DNA from: Pelagibius sp050330205
GTDB lineage: Bacteria; Pseudomonadota; Alphaproteobacteria; Kiloniellales; Kiloniellaceae
Reading direction: 5' to 3'
DNA length: 64,000 nucleotides
Assembly (NCBI GenBank): GCA_050330205.1
Contig: JBHJOA010000042.1
Coordinates: forward strand, 16,422 to 80,421
Numbering within the stretch: the stretch's first letter is position 1; every line of letters starts with the position of its first letter. This document shows positions 61,926 to 64,000 of this stretch, piece after piece. The notes under the pieces are model-generated. The model made no database searches, was not told where the DNA came from, and saw only the letters and a list, made by a program, of their open reading frames with translations. The position numbers and the translations under genes are program-made.

Positions 61926-62114
61926 ATGCCCTCACCCCGGCCCTCTCCCCGTTGGGGAGAGGGAGAAGAACAAAACCCTCGCCCCAACGGGGAGAGGGTT
62001 GCGCAGCCTTGGCGAACCCGAAGGGTGAGCCTAGGCGGAGCTGGGTGAGGGGGAATGGCGCGCCGGCTGCGATGCCCCCTCACCCCGGCCCTCTCCCCGT
62101 CGGGGAGAGGGAGA
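61926..62114. repeat. Long intergenic repeat block, copy downstream of recQ
   Basis: Direct-repeat partner of 59834-60022: same order of CCCTCACCCCGGCCCTC, CTCTCCCCGTTGGGGAGAG, GGGGAGAGGGTTGCGCAG, GGAGCTGGGTGAGGGGGAAT and a final CTCTCCCCGTCGGGGAGAG stem, with scattered differences and small indels. Ends some 38 bases before the convergent aminotransferase stop. Confidence 0.85.
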
Positions 62115-62151
62115 AAAACGAAACCCTTGCCCCTCGGAGGGAGAAGGAAAC

Positions 62152-63318
62152 TCACCTCACATTCGTCTTGCCGACGATGGCGTCGAGGGCGGTTTCCAGG
62201 TGCTTCACCGTGCGGTCGATGTTGTGCAGCTTGTCGAGGCCGAAGAGGCCGACGCGGAAGCTCTGGAAGTCGGCGGGTTCGTCGCACATCAGGGGGACGC
62301 CGGCGGCGGTCTGCAGGCCCTGGGCGGCGAACTTCGCGCCCGACTTGATGCCCGGGTCGTCGGTGTAGCAGACGACGACGCCCGGCGCGCCGAAGCCCTC
62401 GGCGGCGACACTGGTGAAGCCGCGCGCGGCGAAGAGCGCGCGCACCCGCCGGCCGAGCTCGAGCTGTTCGTCGCGCACCTTGCCGAAGCCGTAGGCCTCG
62501 GTCTCGGCCATGGAATCGCGGAAGGCGCGCAGGGCGTCGGTCGGCAGGGTGGCGTGGTAGGCGTGGCCGCCGTTCTCGTAGGCCTCCATGATCTCCAGCC
62601 ACTTCTTGAGGTCGGCGGCGAAGGAGGAGCTGCGCGTCGCCCGCACCCGCGCCAGCGCCGCCGCGCTCATCATCACCAGGCCGCTGCAGGGCGAGGCGCT
62701 CCAGCCCTTCTGCGGCGCCGAGATGAGGACGTCGACGCCGAGCGCCTGCATATCGACCCAGACAGTGCCCGAGGCGATGCAGTCCAGCACGAAGAAGCCG
62801 CCCACCTCGTGCGCCGCCTCGGCGACCGCCTTCAGGTAGGCGTCGGGCAGGATCATGCCGGAGGCGGTCTCGACGTGGGGCGCGAAGACAAGGTCTGGCC
62901 GCTCGGCGCGGATCGCCGCCACCGCCTCCTCGACCGGCACCGGCGCGAAGGGGGCGCGCGGCCCCGCCGCCGCGCCGCTCGCGACCGGGCGCGCCTTCAG
63001 CACGGTCTCCGCCGCCGGGATGGCGCCGGCCTCGAAGATCTGCGACCAGCGGTAGGAGAACCAGCCGTTGCGGATGACCAGCACCCCGGCGCCGCCGGCG
63101 AGCTGGCGGGCCACCGCCTCCATGGCGAAGGTGCCGCCGCCCGGCACCACCGCCACGCCGCCGCCCGGCCCGACGCCGTAGACCCGCTTCAGCGTCGCCG
63201 AGATGTCGCGCATGACGCCCTGGAAGGCCTGGGACATGTGGTTCAGCGCGCGGTCGGTGAAGACCACGGAGTATTCGAGGAGCCCGTCGGGATCCACGTT
63301 CGGCAGCAGGGCGGTCAT
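62152..63318 (-). CDS. Class V aminotransferase (alanine/serine-glyoxylate type)
   Basis: A 388-residue PLP enzyme of the AGXT/serine-glyoxylate fold. Blocks: VVPGGGTFAMEAVARQLAGGAGVLVIRNGWFSYRW, HVETASGMILPDAYLKAVAEAAHEVGGFFVLDCIASG with the PLP-ring Asp, and the Schiff-base Lys in ISAPQKGWSASPCSGLVMMS. The ATG at 63318 is chosen because GGAGACGAG precedes it; an ATG at 63342 lies inside a tandem repeat without an RBS. Substrate is not readable from sequence. Confidence 0.88.
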   Translation of the reverse strand: MTALLPNVDPDGLLEYSVVFTDRALNHMSQAFQGVMRDISATLKRVYGVGPGGGVAVVPGGGTFAMEAVARQLAGGAGVLVIRNGWFSYRWSQIFEAGAIPAAETVLKARPVASGAAAGPRAPFAPVPVEEAVAAIRAERPDLVFAPHVETASGMILPDAYLKAVAEAAHEVGGFFVLDCIASGTVWVDMQALGVDVLISAPQKGWSASPCSGLVMMSAAALARVRATRSSSFAADLKKWLEIMEAYENGGHAYHATLPTDALRAFRDSMAETEAYGFGKVRDEQLELGRRVRALFAARGFTSVAAEGFGAPGVVVCYTDDPGIKSGAKFAAQGLQTAAGVPLMCDEPADFQSFRVGLFGLDKLHNIDRTVKHLETALDAIVGKTNVR

Positions 63319-63341
63319 CTCGTCTCCGGTTATGGCAGGCA

Positions 63342-63369
63342 TCGGGGGGATCGGATCGGGGGGATCGGA
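63342..63369. repeat. Exact 14-bp tandem duplication upstream of the aminotransferase
   Basis: TCGGGGGGATCGGA is present twice without a gap, then decays (TCG). It lies 24 bases upstream of the chosen start, in the leader. Confidence 0.85.
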
Positions 63370-63547
63370 TCGAGAAGCCGCACCATAGCGAATTTGCCCG
63401 AAAGGTGAAGGGGCCAATCCGCCCGCCGGTGCCCCATAACCGCTCTTTGACGCCCCTTCCCGTGACGCCCCGTCCCTTGACGAACCGGGCGCCGCCCCCA
63501 CAGAGTGCTTTCCGCCCACGGCACCCCAAAAGCTACCAGAGGCCCCC

Positions 63548-64000
63548 ATGCTCGAAATCTGGTTCTCGATCGGCTACATCCTGCTGCTGGTCGTCGGGCT
63601 GTTCAGCTACTTCCTGTGGCGCTCGGCCAGCGAGGTGATCGCCGTCGCGGCGCTGGTCGTCGGCCTCGTCTTCTGGGGCTGGTGGGAGTACGCGCGGCCG
63701 ACCTGGACCACCGGCACCGTCAGCGGCACCGAGGTGCGGCGCACCGACGCCCCCGACGCCGCCGGCCGGACGCGCGACGTGCAGTACGTCTACCTGCGCA
63801 ACCAGGCCGACGCCGGCCTGGAGCTGGAGAACGAGGACTCCTGGTGGTGGCTGAAGCGCAACAGCGAGCGCGTGTTCAACAACGCCCAGACCGCCGCCGG
63901 GCGCAACACCGAGGTCACCGTCGTCTGGAACCGCTGGCGCTCGCAGCTGTTCTCCTGGCACCCCAACATCATCGACTTCGGCCCGGCCGGCCTCTGGCCG
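63548..64000 (+). CDS. DUF1523-family membrane protein (cut by window edge)
   Basis: 151 residues visible, open to the window's end. Two or three N-terminal hydrophobic segments (IWFSIGYILLLVVGLFSYFLW, VIAVAALVVGLVFWGWWEYA) are followed by TGTVSGTEVRRTDAPDAAGRTRDVQYVYLRN...ELENEDSWWWLKRNSERVFNNAQT and WNRWRSQLFSWHPNIIDF, the DUF1523 pattern. Function unknown. The C-terminus is outside the window. It is divergent from the aminotransferase, with about 230 bases between them. Confidence 0.8.
   Translation, partial: MLEIWFSIGYILLLVVGLFSYFLWRSASEVIAVAALVVGLVFWGWWEYARPTWTTGTVSGTEVRRTDAPDAAGRTRDVQYVYLRNQADAGLELENEDSWWWLKRNSERVFNNAQTAAGRNTEVTVVWNRWRSQLFSWHPNIIDFGPAGLWP

Noticed and set aside
59165..63529. 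A 1454-codon open frame on the minus strand
   Set aside because: It runs antisense to recQ, the cupin and part of the symporter and shifts frame against the aminotransferase. Its translation is Arg/Ala/Gly/His-rich without domains: a GC-bias shadow.

Overview
The window looks like a chromosomal segment of a high-GC, metabolically versatile alphaproteobacterium, probably Rhodospirillales-like. The grounds are strong GC bias at third codon positions, long antisense shadow ORFs, alphaproteobacterial-type intergenic palindromic repeats, and the gene content (form I CO dehydrogenase, sulfolactate use, MCE/Mla lipid transport, ACR3 arsenic resistance). The genus assignment is only a guess. No rRNA, tRNA, CRISPR array, insertion sequence or prophage was seen.

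Layout. 1-1.6 kb: 5' part of katG, divergent from oxyR. 1.6-7.3 kb: an IclR regulator divergent from a branched-chain-amino-acid-type ABC transporter operon (two ATPases, binding protein, two permeases). 7.3-11 kb: a small helical protein, a Crp/Fnr regulator, an arsR-acr3-arsC operon and a DUF983 protein. 11-16.8 kb: an accessory-looking stretch with unrecognised genes, strong hairpins and three secreted, very Ala/Ser-rich proteins. 16.9-23 kb: a TPP-riboswitch-led thiamin operon thiD-thiO-thiS-thiG-thiE-thiY-tenA-thiX that lacks the transporter ATPase thiZ. 23-24.7 kb: a lysozyme-like protein and an XRE-cupin regulator.

24.9-30.1 kb: seven co-directional genes joining an RsbU-type phosphatase, an RsbW-type kinase and a STAS protein to a complete MCE/Mla phospholipid transporter (MlaE, MlaF, MlaD, PqiC-like lipoprotein). 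30.1-39.2 kb, minus strand: coxM-S-L-D-E-F-G for aerobic CO oxidation. CoxL carries the form I active-site motif AYRCSFR, and two unrecognised envelope genes follow. A CoxC/CoxH-like MHYT-LytTR regulator lies at 40.1-41.2 kb. 41.4-44.6 kb: a CHASE2 histidine kinase with FecR and OmpA-like partners.

44.8-52.6 kb: a sulfolactate catabolic cluster. On the minus strand are suyA, suyB, a tripartite tricarboxylate-type transporter, an slcC-like dehydrogenase and a comC-like (Ldh2 family) dehydrogenase. A divergent GntR regulator sits beside a perfect 16-bp palindrome. Import, stereo-inversion through sulfopyruvate, and cleavage to pyruvate plus sulfite would form one pathway. 52.6-64 kb: an adenylate cyclase, a chemoreceptor, a 63-bp relic of a GntR gene, a cupin, a TauE-type exporter, an AGCS symporter, a cysteine-dioxygenase-like cupin, recQ between two near-identical repeat blocks of about 190 bp, a class V aminotransferase and the start of a DUF1523 protein.
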